Assembly (NCBI GenBank): GCA_903871545.1
Contig: CAIQHG010000026.1
Location: forward strand, 1-64,000
Length of the DNA stretch: 64,000 nucleotides
From: an uncultured Burkholderiales bacterium
GTDB taxonomy: Bacteria > Pseudomonadota > Gammaproteobacteria > Burkholderiales > Burkholderiaceae_C
Direction: 5' to 3'
The position numbers and the translations under genes are program-made. How positions within the stretch are numbered: the first letter of the stretch is position 1; each line of letters starts with the position of its first letter. This document shows positions 30,787 to 41,572 of this stretch, one piece after another. The notes beneath the pieces were generated by a model, which searched no databases, was not told the origin of the DNA, and saw only the letters and a list, made by a program, of their open reading frames with translations.

Positions 30787-30960
30787 GTGATAAACATCTG
30801 CTTAGTAAACTTTTCAGGTGAAAGTCTGAGTTTTAGATATACCAGATAGCATGAGAGAGAAAATTAAATTAAAAATCTAAGTCAAAAACAATTTAATCTA
30901 CCTTTGCGAATCAATCAACTCTGACACAATGGGGGGGCATATAAATAATTGAATATTATT

Positions 30961-31959
30961 ATGATCCGATTTTTTAAATTCAAAAGCTACAGCTCAAGTG
31001 TTTTACTTTCCCTTTTACTCTCAAGTTGTGCGAGTAATGTGCCTTTGGGTATAGGCAATGATACTAAGACTAACACAGCTCAGCAAGCTAACTCCCAAAA
31101 AACTGGTGCAACCCTAACCACTATCACTGGCGCGGCACCTGCGGCGGACACCTCTAAGGTTCCAAATATCGCGAGTCTGCCTAAAGTAACCCCCAAACTT
31201 GCTTTGGTATTGGGGGGCGGTGCAGCCAGGGGTTTTGCGCATATCGGTGTGATTCAAGTATTAGAGGAAGCTGGAATCAAACCTAATTTGGTTGTGGGAA
31301 CCTCTGCTGGCAGCGTTGTAGCAGCAATTTATGCGAGTGGTAAAACGGGAGCGCAGCTGCAACGGATTGCCGACGTAATGGATCAATCTGCATTAACTGA
31401 TTGGAACATGTCTATTTTAAAGCGAGGCATGATGAGGGGTGAGGCTTTAGAACGATTTATCAGGCAACAAACTGGGTCAAAGAATATTGAGCAATTGCCT
31501 CTAAGTCTTGGAGTCGTTGCCACAGATCTCCAGTCGGGGGAGGGAATTTTATTTCAAAAGGGGGATATAGCCACTGCAGTGCATGCCTCTAGTGCAGTTC
31601 CATCAGTATTTGAGCCTGTAAAAATCGGTGAAAGAGAGTACGTAGATGGTGGATTAGTCTCACCCGTACCGGTTCGGTACGCACGTCAAATGGGCGCTGA
31701 TATTGTTGTTGCAGTTGATATTTCTAGCACTCCAGAGGGAAATAAGTCAGAAGATATGTTTAAAATTCTCTTGCAGACCTTTACTATTATGAGCAAGAGT
31801 ATCAGTAGCTATGAATTGGTCCAGGCTGACATTTTAGTGCGGCCCGCTCTATTGGGAGTTAGTAGTATTGAATTTGCTAATCGCCAACAAAGCATAGACG
31901 CAGGCAGGGCAGCAATGAAGCAAGCTATCCCAAAGTTAAAGCTTTTAATGGGTAACTAA
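30961..31959 (+). CDS. Patatin-like phospholipase lipoprotein (RssA/YlbK-like)
   Basis: This lipoprotein of about 332 aa has a patatin domain. The signal peptide ends in a lipobox LLSSC (Cys23), followed by a Thr/Asn/Ala-rich linker. The domain has the oxyanion motif LGGGAARGFAHIG, the nucleophile elbow GTSAGS and the catalytic Asp in VDGGLVSPVP. It probably acts as a lipase or acyl hydrolase at the periplasmic face of a membrane. I prefer the ATG at 30961; a TTG at 30949 is in frame. The gene is divergent from ggt across a 160-bp AT-rich spacer. Confidence 0.88.
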   Translation: MIRFFKFKSYSSSVLLSLLLSSCASNVPLGIGNDTKTNTAQQANSQKTGATLTTITGAAPAADTSKVPNIASLPKVTPKLALVLGGGAARGFAHIGVIQVLEEAGIKPNLVVGTSAGSVVAAIYASGKTGAQLQRIADVMDQSALTDWNMSILKRGMMRGEALERFIRQQTGSKNIEQLPLSLGVVATDLQSGEGILFQKGDIATAVHASSAVPSVFEPVKIGEREYVDGGLVSPVPVRYARQMGADIVVAVDISSTPEGNKSEDMFKILLQTFTIMSKSISSYELVQADILVRPALLGVSSIEFANRQQSIDAGRAAMKQAIPKLKLLMGN

Positions 31960-32123
31960 TAAATATTTTTATTGATACCCTGGATTGTCTAATATGATGT
32001 GCCAGAGGCAATACCTATCAAGGCCGCTAGTTGACACAGTCGACATTAAAAAATTAAAACCCCAAGTGGGCACTTACTATATTCTGCGGTTTAATGTAGC
32101 GTAGCAAAAATATTTTGAACAAA

Positions 32124-33011
32124 TTATTTGGAAATTAATCCGGAACTGACTAAGTCTTTGATCATATCTTTGACCTCATCTAGTTCTAATTTTATAGCGT
32201 GAAACTCCTCGTTTATCTGAAGTAAAAGTCTTTGCTCATCCGAATGCCGTTGTTCCTCGTCCTTGAGGCGCTTTTCTTGCTCTTTGTCGGCCGCGCTAAA
32301 GGCGCTAAAAGATTCAACGATTGCAGCCACAAATAAGTTCACAACAACGAAAGTTGCTATCATAATAAATACAATGAAGAAGACCCAGGCGTTGGGAAAC
32401 TTCTCCATCACAGGTCTTGCTATACCATCAGACCAGCTCTCAAGTGTCATGACCTGAAAGAGAGTGAAGAAACTAGCGCCCAAATTCCCAAAAAATTCAG
32501 GAAACTCTTTCCCAAAGAGGTTAGTGGTGACCACCGCTGAGACGTAAAAAACAATTAACATTAGACCCATTACTGATCCCAAACTTGCCAAAGAGCCAAG
32601 TAGGCCCCTGACAACTTTTCGCATACTGTCAACTTTGTTGATTAGTCGTAGTACACGCAATACTCTTAAAGAGCGAAGAACGGCCAATGATTCAGACGCA
32701 GGAATTAGAGCTATGGCAATGACGATAAAATCAAACAGACACCAGGGATCCTTAAAAAAATGCACCCCCCTTGCCAGCATTAAAAAACTCAACTCACAAA
32801 TAAAGATACACAGTATGAAATGGTCAAGTAGGTGAAGTTCCTCACCTATCTCGCCCATTATCCAGGGACTGGTTTCCATTCCAAGCAAAATCGCATTTAA
32901 AAATATAAGAACAACTATTCCGTGTTGAATAAGTGGTTTCGCAAGAATGCGTTCTATTTTTAGTTGCCAAGGGGTCTGGGGGTAAGTGTGTTCAATGCTT
33001 TCGCTACTCAT
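32124..33011 (-). CDS. Bacterial voltage-gated sodium channel (NaChBac/NavMs-like)
   Basis: This 295-aa single-domain ion channel has six transmembrane helices. S4 carries arginines at every third position (R113, R116, R119, R122 in VLRSLRVLRVLRLINK). The pore filter TLESWSD at residues 189-195 matches the TLESWS sodium-selective filter of BacNav channels, and the following S6 reads FFIVFIMIATFVVVNLFVAAIVE. Residues 241-290 are a charged, heptad-like coiled coil that would hold the tetramer together. It stands alone between a patatin gene and a tRNA gene. Likely roles in BacNav family members are motility or pH and osmotic responses. Confidence 0.9.
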   Translation of the reverse strand: MSSESIEHTYPQTPWQLKIERILAKPLIQHGIVVLIFLNAILLGMETSPWIMGEIGEELHLLDHFILCIFICELSFLMLARGVHFFKDPWCLFDFIVIAIALIPASESLAVLRSLRVLRVLRLINKVDSMRKVVRGLLGSLASLGSVMGLMLIVFYVSAVVTTNLFGKEFPEFFGNLGASFFTLFQVMTLESWSDGIARPVMEKFPNAWVFFIVFIMIATFVVVNLFVAAIVESFSAFSAADKEQEKRLKDEEQRHSDEQRLLLQINEEFHAIKLELDEVKDMIKDLVSSGLISK

Positions 33012-33431
33012 TCTAAGATCTATTATTTATTAATTATTTATTAAGGCACTATCATAACTAAATATGACTTATTTACCGAGACGTGATTTCTTTTTTTTGC
33101 TAAAAAGATCATTTATTTCAATAATTCAATATCAAAAATATTGACTACTTGCTGTCCTTGAAAAGTTTAAATAGAAAAGAATGAATAATTCCGTTTTAAG
33201 TCACTTACTTCTAATCTTGTCAAAGTAATTTTTTGGATGAAAAAACAAAAAAATTGGTTTCATCGTTGCAACAATACTGTGATAATTGCTTTTTAATAGC
33301 GGTGCTAAAGAGGGTTAAACTATCGGTGGCAGTTTAACTACTTTTGAAAATGATTCAAAAATGGGTAGGTAATTAAGAAGCAACCCATAGTTTTCAGTTC
33401 CTAAGGTATTTAGACTTTGAGAGTCGGTGTT
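33012..33431. other. AT-rich spacer between channel gene and tRNA-Leu (420 bp)
   Basis: No gene is seen. Just upstream of the channel gene is a tandem duplication of the 11-mer TTATTTATTAA (33023-33044). A perfect 8-bp inverted repeat GTTAAACT-N9-AGTTTAAC (33314-33338) lies about 95 bp past the 3' end of the tRNA on the minus strand and could end the tRNA transcript; on that strand it is followed by CCCTCTTT. Confidence 0.45.
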
Positions 33432-33516
<85 letters not shown>

Positions 33517-33570
33517 AGTTCAGGAAAAAAGGATGATTCTATCAAAAACTTTGCACAATCTGGTGTAGGC

Positions 33571-35871
33571 ATGCAGGAAGAAATTTCTGGAACCGTTCAA
33601 GGCCATCGTGATGGGCACGGATTTGTATTGAGAGATGATGGCCAAGCTGACATCTATCTCCCCCCAAATGAGATGCGTGCTGTTTTGCACAAAGATCACA
33701 TCAAGGTTCGCATTACTCGTATGGATAAGAGAGGGCGTCCGGAGGGGAGGGTGATTGAGATCATCGAACGTCCCAAGCATCCTTTAATTGGACGTTTGTT
33801 GCAAGAGGGTGGCGTTTGGTTGGTTGCCCCAGAGGATAAAAGGTATGGGCAGGATGTATTGATTCCTAAGAGCGCTACAGGACAAGCTAAGCCTGGGCAA
33901 GTTGTTGTCACAGAGCTCACAGAATTACCCAGTCTTTACGGACAACCGGTTGGGCGAGTGGTCGAGGTTCTTGGGGAAATGGACGATCCAGGAATGGAGA
34001 TTGAAATTGCAGTGCGTAAGTACTCCGTGCCCCACGAGTTCTCTCAAGCCTGCTTAGTTTTGGCCAAAACATTGCCAGAAAAGGTCCGCGCTGATGACAA
34101 ACAAGGTCGAGTGGATTTGACAGACATCCCGCTAATAACAATTGACGGGGAGGATGCAAGGGACTTTGATGACGCAGTTTATTGCACACCGGCCAAAGTA
34201 GGAAGAACAAAAGGATGGCGTTTATTAGTCGCAATTGCTGATGTAAGTCACTACGTTGAGACGGGAAGTGCTATTGATGTAGATGCTTATGATCGTGCAA
34301 CCAGTGTTTACTTTCCAAGGCGTGTCATCCCCATGCTCCCAGAGAAACTATCTAATGAGCTTTGCTCGTTAAAGCCCGATGTTGAACGCTTGTGTATGGT
34401 TTGCGACATGCTAATTACGGGGGAGGGAAAAATCCACGCATATCAGTTTTATCCGGCGGTCATGTTCAGTCATGCTCGTATGACTTACACCGAGGTGGCA
34501 TCAATCTTGAGCAATACTCGGGGGCCTGAGGCGATCAGACGCAAGGACCGGATTCCTGATTTAATGAATTTATACGATGTTTACCGAGCTCTTTTAAAAG
34601 AACGCCAAATCAGAGGTGCCATTGATTTTGAGACAACTGAGACGCAAATTATTTGTGATGATTCAGGCCGTATCGAAAAAATTGTTCCACGAGAAAGAAC
34701 GGAGGCGCACAGGCTAATTGAGGAGTCCATGCTAGCAGCAAATGTTTGCAGTGCCGAGTTTTTGTTACAGGGTAAGCAACCTGCTTTGTACCGAGTGCAT
34801 GAGGGGCCTACGCCTGAGAAAAGAGAAACATTAAAGGCGTACTTAAAGGCTATTGGTTTGAATATGTGCCTTACAGAGGATCCTGAGCCTAAAGAGTTCC
34901 AGGCAATCGCTCAAGCGACTAAAGACAGGCCGGACGCCCAGCAAATCCACTCCATGCTACTTCGCTCGATGCAACAAGCAATTTACACTCCTTTCAACAG
35001 CGGTCATTTTGGGCTAGCTTATGAGGGTTATACCCATTTTACAAGTCCAATCCGAAGGTATCCTGATCTTTTAGTCCACAGAGCCATAAAGGCAAAGTTG
35101 TTAGGCAAGACCTATCAATTACCTAAGCTTCCTTTGCCAGGGGAGGCTCACGCCAAGCTTGCACGTCGATTGGCTGTGAACAATGCTAAAAATAAAACAC
35201 CCACTAAAACACAAAAAAAACCGGGCCCAGAGTTGCAAGCCTGGGAGGCGGCTGGATTACACTGCAGCGCAAACGAGAGGCGTGCCGATGAGGCTAGTCG
35301 AGATGTTGAGGCGTGGTTAAAGTGTAAATACATGCGAGAACACTTGGGTGAGGAGTTTGGGGGCGTAGTCACCTCAATTGCAGGCTTTGGTGTGTTCGTC
35401 ACATTAGATCAAATGTATGTTGAGGGAATGATTCACATCACAGAGCTGGGGGGGGAATACTTTAATTTTGATGAAGTAAGGCAAGAGCTCAGAGGTGAGC
35501 GCACTGGAATTAGGTATGCAATTGGAACAAAACTTAGAGTCCAAGTATCTAGAGTAGATCTGGATGGTCGAAAAATCGACTTTAGGCTCGTTAAATCTGA
35601 TTTGGACCGAATGAGCAGCTCGGTAAATCCAAAAACTGGGTATTCCAAAAATAAGTCCGAATTCACTGAATCTAATTCAAGAGGGAAAAAATCAAAATCG
35701 AAAACTAAACCAGGCAAAGGCGCGGCAGTTGCGCAGGCTGAAATTATCCCTGCCAAGGCAACATCATCCAAGGCTGTAGCTAAAAAGAGCCTTAAGCAGG
35801 TTTTACAAACCGCTGTTGCCGCTAAGTCTTCAGCCAAGAAAAAGGGGCGAAAGCCTTATAGAATGAATTAA
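33571..35871 (+). CDS. rnr: Ribonuclease R
   Basis: This 766-aa 3'-5' exoribonuclease of the RNB family degrades structured RNA. It opens directly with a cold-shock-type domain ([42 protein letters not shown]). The catalytic core has the aspartate cluster [17 protein letters not shown] and [20 protein letters not shown], followed by an S1 domain ([27 protein letters not shown]) and a Lys-rich C-terminal tail. The N-terminal winged-helix domain of longer RNase R proteins is missing from this start. The frame stays open upstream to the tRNA gene but offers no better start. An internal Lys/Thr-rich insert ([15 protein letters not shown]) interrupts the RNB domain. Confidence 0.95.
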   Translation: MQEEISGTVQGHRDGHGFVLRDDGQADIYLPPNEMRAVLHKDHIKVRITRMDKRGRPEGRVIEIIERPKHPLIGRLLQEGGVWLVAPEDKRYGQDVLIPKSATGQAKPGQVVVTELTELPSLYGQPVGRVVEVLGEMDDPGMEIEIAVRKYSVPHEFSQACLVLAKTLPEKVRADDKQGRVDLTDIPLITIDGEDARDFDDAVYCTPAKVGRTKGWRLLVAIADVSHYVETGSAIDVDAYDRATSVYFPRRVIPMLPEKLSNELCSLKPDVERLCMVCDMLITGEGKIHAYQFYPAVMFSHARMTYTEVASILSNTRGPEAIRRKDRIPDLMNLYDVYRALLKERQIRGAIDFETTETQIICDDSGRIEKIVPRERTEAHRLIEESMLAANVCSAEFLLQGKQPALYRVHEGPTPEKRETLKAYLKAIGLNMCLTEDPEPKEFQAIAQATKDRPDAQQIHSMLLRSMQQAIYTPFNSGHFGLAYEGYTHFTSPIRRYPDLLVHRAIKAKLLGKTYQLPKLPLPGEAHAKLARRLAVNNAKNKTPTKTQKKPGPELQAWEAAGLHCSANERRADEASRDVEAWLKCKYMREHLGEEFGGVVTSIAGFGVFVTLDQMYVEGMIHITELGGEYFNFDEVRQELRGERTGIRYAIGTKLRVQVSRVDLDGRKIDFRLVKSDLDRMSSSVNPKTGYSKNKSEFTESNSRGKKSKSKTKPGKGAAVAQAEIIPAKATSSKAVAKKSLKQVLQTAVAAKSSAKKKGRKPYRMN

Positions 35872-35908
35872 GTATCAAGTTTTAAAACCAATAATAAAGG
35901 GGAGACCG

Positions 35909-36658
35909 TTGAATAATTTAAAAATTGCAATCGTAACTGGAGCAGGATCGGGGGTTGGAAAGGCTACCTCAATGGCACTCATGAACGCTGGATACCGAGT
36001 CGCTTTAGTGGGGCGAAGACAAGAAATGCTTGAAGAAGTTTTAAATGCATCCCCAAAAGGACAGGCGATAACGGTGCCAACCGATGTCTCAAATCCAGTT
36101 GCAGTAAAGACCCTATTTGATAGGGTCGTTCAAGAGTGGGGCCGAGTGGACCTTTTGTTTAATAATGCAGGGGTTGGTGCGCCAGGCATCCCTTTAGAGG
36201 AATTAACGGTTGAGCAGTGGACAAATGTGGTGAATATCAATTTGAACGGGATGTTTTATTGTCTTCAACAAGCTTTTAGGGTGATGAAGCAGCAAGACCC
36301 AAAAGGGGGAAGAATTATTAACAATGGATCTATCTCTGCACACGCTCCTCGTCCAAACTCTATTGCTTATACAGCCACCAAACACGCCGTTACTGGACTT
36401 ACTAAAACTGCAAGCCTAGACGGGAGACATTACAACATAGCAGTTGGCCAGATCGACATTGGTAATGCTGGCACTCCAATGGCCCAGCGCATGGCCTCTG
36501 GCGTGCCTCAGGCGAATGGACAAATTGCAATTGAACCTTTGATGGACGTAGATTTTGTTGGTAAATCTATTGTCTATATGGATAGTTTGCCTCTCGAAGC
36601 TAATGTTCTCTTTCATACCATCATGGCAACCAAGATGCCGTTCGTTGGTCGCGGGTAA
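35909..36658 (+). CDS. Short-chain dehydrogenase/reductase
   Basis: This 249-aa classical SDR has the cofactor motif [11 protein letters not shown] at residues 9-19, NNAG in [10 protein letters not shown], a catalytic Ser in [12 protein letters not shown] and YxxxK in YTATKHAV. The start is TTG, chosen because a strong AGGGGAGA lies just upstream and no ATG fits. It follows rnr by 37 bp and may be co-transcribed with it. An Arg at the end of strand 2 (LVGRRQE) suggests NADP preference. The substrate is unknown. Confidence 0.85.
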   Translation: MNNLKIAIVTGAGSGVGKATSMALMNAGYRVALVGRRQEMLEEVLNASPKGQAITVPTDVSNPVAVKTLFDRVVQEWGRVDLLFNNAGVGAPGIPLEELTVEQWTNVVNINLNGMFYCLQQAFRVMKQQDPKGGRIINNGSISAHAPRPNSIAYTATKHAVTGLTKTASLDGRHYNIAVGQIDIGNAGTPMAQRMASGVPQANGQIAIEPLMDVDFVGKSIVYMDSLPLEANVLFHTIMATKMPFVGRG

Positions 36659-36671
36659 AAATTAAATTGGC

Positions 36672-38402
36672 TTATTTGGATGGCCTTGAATAAGTAATCC
36701 GTTGAGCTAGTAAATTAGCATCAAAGCTCTTATTGGCAGGCCACTCGTCGGCTTCGCGTCCGTGCTGGAACACAGCGCAGCACGCGCTATCCCAAGAGTT
36801 TTTATTTTGAGCCCAAAGTGAGCCTATCATTCCAGCCAATACGTCCCCCGTTCCTGCGCTTGAGAGCAAGGGGTTCCCGCTAGGATTAATGCAGACTTTG
36901 CATGTAGGCTCGTCGGCTCCTTCTTTAAAATACTCAGTTGCAATCACAGTGCCAGCGCCTTTTAAAACCGTAGTAACGTTATAGGACCTGGCGATCTCTT
37001 TTGCAACTTCAATACGGTTTGATTGGACCTGCAAAGCGTCAATTCCTAGCAGCCTGGCCGCTTCAAGTGGATGCGGAGTTATTATTGTTTCCATCTTCAG
37101 GGTCTTACGTATCCTAAGAAGATCTCTTAAGGCGTCGTCCCTAGCAACAGCGTTCAAAGCATCCGCATCGAGTACAAGGTATTTTGAATTTTGGAGAATC
37201 AGAGTTAACCAATCTTTGATTTGACTACCGCCTCCACATCCACATATTAAAGTAGTGTTGTTTAAATCCAATAATTTAATATCGGTAATTTCTCGACTCA
37301 TCAAAGCAGGATTAACACTTAAAGAGTAAGACGGCTTGCTAAGAAAGTAGATATAAACTCTACCAGCCCCAAAGTGGAGTGCACTTGTTGCGGCTAATAA
37401 TGCGGCCCCTTGCATGCTCTCAGAGCCTCCTATTACGGCGACGTCAGAGTAAGTCCCTTTGTTTGTATCTTGTAAACGCTTGTTAATTGAGGGAGCAGGG
37501 TTAATAAAGAAATCGCTCTCATTGCTTTTGTCAAGCGAAAGGTCATTCGACTCAGACAATGATTCAAACCAAATTTCTCCAGAAAAATCTTTGCCAGAGC
37601 CAGTAAATAAACCTGCTTTAAGCCCCAAAAAACTCAGTGTATAGCGCTTTTGTTTTGGGTTGAGTAAGCTCAATGAATCAACGCTCTGTCCAGTGCTTAG
37701 TTTAAGATTGCACATGGCGCCAGTTTCCGGATTTAAACCAGACGCGATGTCGACACATAAAACAGGTTCTGCAGATTGATGCAGGAGTAATAACCAATCC
37801 GCCATCACTCCTTCAATGGCTCTGGCTTGGATAGAGGTTGGATACACAGTAGGCAAAAACTGTGCATCTATGGTTGGATCTTCACCCACATCGCCACCAA
37901 TGCCAATTCCCAACAAAGCATCAATTGCAAAATCCCATGCCTTGGGGGGGTGATGTTTGATTTCAATCCCGCAATCCAGTGCCTTTTGAAGTGCGTTTGT
38001 AAAGTTAAATGATGATTTAGAGGGAAGGGTATTTTGAGTTTCGCAGACGGCCCTGCGATTAGAACTACTAAAGAGTGTAACGTAGGGTGTTTTCCCCTTT
38101 TTTTGAAGTTCAATTGCTGTAATGAGGCCGTCTCCTCCGTTGTTGCCTGGACCGCAGGCAATCCAAATATTATTCGCATCTGGCGCCAAGGCCAAGCATA
38201 AACGAGCAACAGAAAGTCCTGCAGACTCCATCAGGCTAGGATGAGTCGGGTACGCCTCTAATCTTTTGGCAATAAAGCTTTCTAAAGCCCTTATCTCAAT
38301 ACAACTATGCAAAGGCCACGCTTTATTGTGTGTAATTTTGTGCACGCTAAGATTCTTTAATTGACGAACGAAGCTATTCAAGCCTAGAAACCCCGAAGCC
38401 AA
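36672..38402 (-). CDS. nnr: Bifunctional NAD(P)HX epimerase / ADP-dependent NAD(P)HX dehydratase
   Basis: This 576-aa repair enzyme handles hydrated NAD(P)H. The N-terminal half is a YjeF_N epimerase domain (IWIACGPGNNGGDGLITAIELQKKGK, then VCVDIASGLNPETG). The C-terminal half is a ribokinase-like dehydratase (AVIGGSESMQGAALLAATSALHFGAGRVYI, VTTVLKGAGTVIA, SSAGTGDVLAGMIGSLWA). The start is uncertain: TTG at 38402 lies 29 bp inside the dadA-like gene, and an in-frame GTG at 38345 is another candidate. The two minus-strand genes are probably co-transcribed. Confidence 0.9.
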   Translation of the reverse strand: MASGFLGLNSFVRQLKNLSVHKITHNKAWPLHSCIEIRALESFIAKRLEAYPTHPSLMESAGLSVARLCLALAPDANNIWIACGPGNNGGDGLITAIELQKKGKTPYVTLFSSSNRRAVCETQNTLPSKSSFNFTNALQKALDCGIEIKHHPPKAWDFAIDALLGIGIGGDVGEDPTIDAQFLPTVYPTSIQARAIEGVMADWLLLLHQSAEPVLCVDIASGLNPETGAMCNLKLSTGQSVDSLSLLNPKQKRYTLSFLGLKAGLFTGSGKDFSGEIWFESLSESNDLSLDKSNESDFFINPAPSINKRLQDTNKGTYSDVAVIGGSESMQGAALLAATSALHFGAGRVYIYFLSKPSYSLSVNPALMSREITDIKLLDLNNTTLICGCGGGSQIKDWLTLILQNSKYLVLDADALNAVARDDALRDLLRIRKTLKMETIITPHPLEAARLLGIDALQVQSNRIEVAKEIARSYNVTTVLKGAGTVIATEYFKEGADEPTCKVCINPSGNPLLSSAGTGDVLAGMIGSLWAQNKNSWDSACCAVFQHGREADEWPANKSFDANLLAQRITYSRPSK

Positions 38403-39618
38403 CTAGGTTAATGCCTGGTAGTTCATCGTTTATTAAATTGGCCACTGCCTTGGCAGCACCGCAGCTGAGCGTCCATCCGCTTGCTCCGTGCCCCACATTA
38501 AGCCAAATCCCTGGCACTTTTGTGCTCCCAATGAGCGGAACGCCCTCTGGGAGACTTGCTCTGGCTCCACACCACTCTTGTACGCTCTCGGATGTGCGGG
38601 CACCACCTGGGAACCAGTCGTTTAGCATCTTATAAAGGGACTTATATGCGCCTTTGATTGGGTTTTTGCTAGAGCCCCCGATTTGAGATATGCCAGAGAC
38701 TCGGATTCGTTGACCCATTTTGGAGATCGTGACTTTGTACCTGTCATCCATCACAGCGCTCAAGGGTGCGTCAATGTGCTCTCTAATGGATGCCGAAAGT
38801 GTGTATCCAAAAATGGGTAGTAGGGGGATATTAATATTTAAAGGGGACAGTAACACAGAGCTTTGGGTACCCGAGCAAATAACCACTTCATCGAATTTGA
38901 ATGATTGTTCTTGAGTTTGAATTAATGTGGGCTGGCTAAATGTGAGTGGGTTAACCTTTGAATTGAATTTGAATACCACGCCAAGTCGCTCACATTCTTC
39001 TTTTAGTAATAGCGCATACTGCCTGCAGTTGGCCACTCCGTCTTCTGGAAAGTACAACCCGCCAGACAGCGGGGTCTCGGTATTTAAAGCGGGTTCTTTT
39101 GTTCTTACTTCAAGGGGACTCATCTCGGAGCACAAGACCCCCATTTCCTTGTAGATTTGTAGACTGGGTTGTGAATTCTTCCTCTCCTCCTGGGTTCTAA
39201 ATAACACCATCAAGCCTTGAGTGCGTTCATAGTCTAAATTTAATTTACGTGTTGTTTCTTGTAAGACTTCTTTGCTAAATACTGCTAAGTTATGCAGTTG
39301 ACTGCGGTGTGACAAGTAACTATCCATTTTGCAAGCTGAGCGCCATTTGACCACCCAAGCAAGCTCTTTGCGGCCGAAACCGCCAAAACGGACTGGGGAG
39401 TGCTCAGTGAGTAATTGTTTAAACAAGTATTTGGGCAACCCGGGCGCCGTCCAAGGGGAGACAAAGTTGGGGGCAAAGATGGAGCCATTTGCAAAACTAG
39501 CCTCTTCTGCACACGCACTGTTTTGATCAAAAATAGTGACCTCGTGTCCTTTTAAGGCTATTTCATAAGCTGTTGTAATCCCGATGATTCCCGCACCTAT
39601 TACTGCTATTTTCTTCAT
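38374..39618 (-). CDS. dadA: D-amino-acid dehydrogenase (DadA-like FAD oxidoreductase)
   Basis: This 414-aa FAD-dependent dehydrogenase of the DAO family deaminates D-amino acids at the membrane. The N-terminal dinucleotide motif IAVIGAGIIGITTAYEIALKGHEVTIFD is followed by ASFANGSIFAPNFVSPWTAPGLP, typical of DadA. The C-terminal region WCGARASLPEGVPLIGSTKVPGIWLNVGHGASGWTLSCGAAKAVANLI is the conserved FAD and substrate site. It overlaps the nnr gene downstream. No alanine racemase (dadX) is adjacent, so D-alanine specificity is a family-level guess. Confidence 0.9.
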   Translation of the reverse strand: MKKIAVIGAGIIGITTAYEIALKGHEVTIFDQNSACAEEASFANGSIFAPNFVSPWTAPGLPKYLFKQLLTEHSPVRFGGFGRKELAWVVKWRSACKMDSYLSHRSQLHNLAVFSKEVLQETTRKLNLDYERTQGLMVLFRTQEERKNSQPSLQIYKEMGVLCSEMSPLEVRTKEPALNTETPLSGGLYFPEDGVANCRQYALLLKEECERLGVVFKFNSKVNPLTFSQPTLIQTQEQSFKFDEVVICSGTQSSVLLSPLNINIPLLPIFGYTLSASIREHIDAPLSAVMDDRYKVTISKMGQRIRVSGISQIGGSSKNPIKGAYKSLYKMLNDWFPGGARTSESVQEWCGARASLPEGVPLIGSTKVPGIWLNVGHGASGWTLSCGAAKAVANLINDELPGINLVGFGVSRLE

Positions 39619-39663
39619 GTTAAGTACTTAGTGTGCAATGTAATGTGTGAAATAAAGAGCATA

Positions 39664-39672
39664 TGTTATAAT
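39664..39672 (+). promoter_or_regulatory. Candidate extended -10 promoter for rpsB
   Basis: TGTTATAAT combines a TGn extension with a consensus -10 hexamer. It lies about 160 bp before the rpsB start, which would give a long leader; a small hairpin (39765-39783, TTAAGAT/ATCTTAA) falls inside that leader. The -35 match is poor, as is usual for extended -10 promoters. Leader-based autoregulation by S2 is known in other proteobacteria but is not shown here. Confidence 0.55.
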
Positions 39673-39831
39673 TTGCAAGTTCAGTTATTTGACGCAAGAA
39701 GGTTCATTCCCGCAGAGAATTACTGAATTATTCGCAAACCAATCCCTATAAGGTGTCGAGTTTATTAAGATTTTTGATCTTAACTGATTTGATGACGGAT
39801 TGGATTTTAGACACAACCTTTGGAGAAAATT

Positions 39832-40593
39832 ATGTCCGTTACTATGCGTGAAATGTTGGAGGCGGGTGTCCATTTTGGGCACCAAACTCGCTTCTGGAAC
39901 CCTAAGATGGCCCCATACATTTTTGGCCATCGCAACAAAATACACATTATTAACTTAGAGAAAACGTTGCCCTTATTTCAAGAGGCCACTAAGTTCGCTA
40001 AGCAGTTGTCCGCAAATCGAGGTACCATTTTGATGGTTGGCACAAAGCGCCAAGCCAGAGATTTGATCGCAACTGAGGCCAAGCGCGCAGGAGTTCCATT
40101 TGTGAATCAGCGTTGGTTGGGCGGCATGTTGACAAACTTTAAGACTGTCAAAACTTCCATCAAGCGTTTAAAAGAAATGAAGGCCCAGCAAGAAGCTGGT
40201 TTAGACGTGATGTCCAAAAAAGAGCAGCTCACATTTACCCGTGAAATTGAAAAGCTTGAAAAAGACATTGGTGGAATTCAAGACATGGCAACCTTACCGG
40301 ATGCTATTTTTGTAATTGACGTGGGTTACCACAAGATTGCAATTGCAGAGGCTAAGAAGTTGGGCATACCTTTGATTGGTGTTGTCGATACCAATCACTC
40401 CCCGGAAGGAATTGATTACATTATTCCTGGAAACGATGACTCCTCAAAAGCTGTGACCCTTTATGCTCGCGGAATCGCTGATGCCATTTTGGAGGGACGT
40501 GCAAACGCGGTGAACGATGTTGTGAAGGCTGTTCAAGCTGAAGGAGGAGATGAATTTGTTGAAGTTGAAGGCGAAGACGTTACTGCCGTTTAA
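39832..40593 (+). CDS. rpsB: 30S ribosomal protein S2
   Basis: This 253-aa ribosomal protein uS2 starts at the ATG giving [26 protein letters not shown], with GGAGAA just upstream. A TTG 12 bases earlier is in frame but is not the family start. [38 protein letters not shown] and [22 protein letters not shown] are all conserved. It opens the translation/envelope gene run and is followed by a terminator-like hairpin before tsf. Confidence 0.98.
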   Translation: MSVTMREMLEAGVHFGHQTRFWNPKMAPYIFGHRNKIHIINLEKTLPLFQEATKFAKQLSANRGTILMVGTKRQARDLIATEAKRAGVPFVNQRWLGGMLTNFKTVKTSIKRLKEMKAQQEAGLDVMSKKEQLTFTREIEKLEKDIGGIQDMATLPDAIFVIDVGYHKIAIAEAKKLGIPLIGVVDTNHSPEGIDYIIPGNDDSSKAVTLYARGIADAILEGRANAVNDVVKAVQAEGGDEFVEVEGEDVTAV

Positions 40594-40610
40594 GCCCTCT
40601 GCGCTCACCC

Positions 40611-40634
40611 AAAGGGGCTTCAGGCCCCTTTTTT
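40611..40634 (+). terminator. Terminator/attenuator between rpsB and tsf
   Basis: AAAGGGGC (40611-40618) pairs with GCCCCTTT (40624-40631) around a 5-base loop, and the T run extends to 40634. It lies 17 bases after the rpsB stop. Partial termination here would raise S2 over EF-Ts and downstream gene expression. Confidence 0.85.
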
Positions 40635-40665
40635 ACAACTACTGATTAGAAATGGAGAATTAAAA

Positions 40666-41562
40666 ATGGTTGCTATAACTGCGAGCATGGTTGCGGAGCT
40701 AAGAGCTAAAACTGACGCGCCTATGATGGAGTGCAAAAAAGCACTCACTGAGGCACAAGGAGATATGTCAAAAGCTGAAGAACTTTTACGCGTCAAATTG
40801 GGCAGCAAAGCAGGCAAAGCTGCAACCCGCATCACCTCTGAAGGGGTGATCGCTCAGTTTATCGAAAATGATAAGCTAGGCGCTTTGATTGAAGTTAATT
40901 GCGAAACAGATTTCGTAACTAAAAACGATAGCTTCTTAGCTATTGCAAACGCCGCTGCAAGATTGATAGCCCAGCACAATCCTTCCACAGTTGAAGAGTT
41001 AGTGAATCTTCCCTATGAGCAAGATGGTTTTGGTCCAACATTGGAAGATGTTCGCAAAGGGCTAATTGGCAAGATAGGCGAGAACATGAGTTTTCGCCGC
41101 TTTAAACGTTTCTCCCAAGGTCACTCCCTCACCTCCTATTTACACGGTACTCGAATTGGGGTAATGATCGAGTTTGAAGGGTCAGAGGGAGCAGCACGCG
41201 ACGCCGCTATGCACGTTGCAGCCATGAAACCAGTGTCTTTGACGAGTGCAGACGTGCCTGATGAATTTATCGCTCGTGAAAGGTCTGTCGCAACTGCAAA
41301 GGCTGCTGAGTCCGGCAAGCCACCTGAGATTGCTGCCAAAATGATAGAGGGATCAGTGCAAAAGTATCTGAAAGAAGTATCTTTGTTTGATCAGCAGTTT
41401 GTTAAAAATGACAAGCAAACAGTTGAGCAGATGCTGAAATCTGCACAGACCAAAGTATTTTCATTCACACTTTACGTAGTGGGTGAGGGAATCGAGAAAA
41501 AGGTAGATGACTTTGCCGCTGAGGTGGCGGCCCAAGTCGCTGCCGCTAAGCAGTCGGCTTGA
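40666..41562 (+). CDS. tsf: Elongation factor Ts
   Basis: EF-Ts, 298 aa, is the nucleotide exchange factor for EF-Tu. The N-terminal UBA-like part ([41 protein letters not shown]) leads to the TDFV motif in [13 protein letters not shown] that inserts into EF-Tu. The two core subdomains follow ([31 protein letters not shown]). Length is typical for betaproteobacteria. GGAG precedes the ATG. Confidence 0.98.
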   Translation: MVAITASMVAELRAKTDAPMMECKKALTEAQGDMSKAEELLRVKLGSKAGKAATRITSEGVIAQFIENDKLGALIEVNCETDFVTKNDSFLAIANAAARLIAQHNPSTVEELVNLPYEQDGFGPTLEDVRKGLIGKIGENMSFRRFKRFSQGHSLTSYLHGTRIGVMIEFEGSEGAARDAAMHVAAMKPVSLTSADVPDEFIARERSVATAKAAESGKPPEIAAKMIEGSVQKYLKEVSLFDQQFVKNDKQTVEQMLKSAQTKVFSFTLYVVGEGIEKKVDDFAAEVAAQVAAAKQSA

Positions 41563-41572
41563 TTTCAAAACT

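Noticed and set aside
33023-33044. Tandem TTATTTATTAA repeats considered as a regulatory array
   Set aside because: Only two copies in very AT-rich DNA; not enough to call an array or CRISPR.
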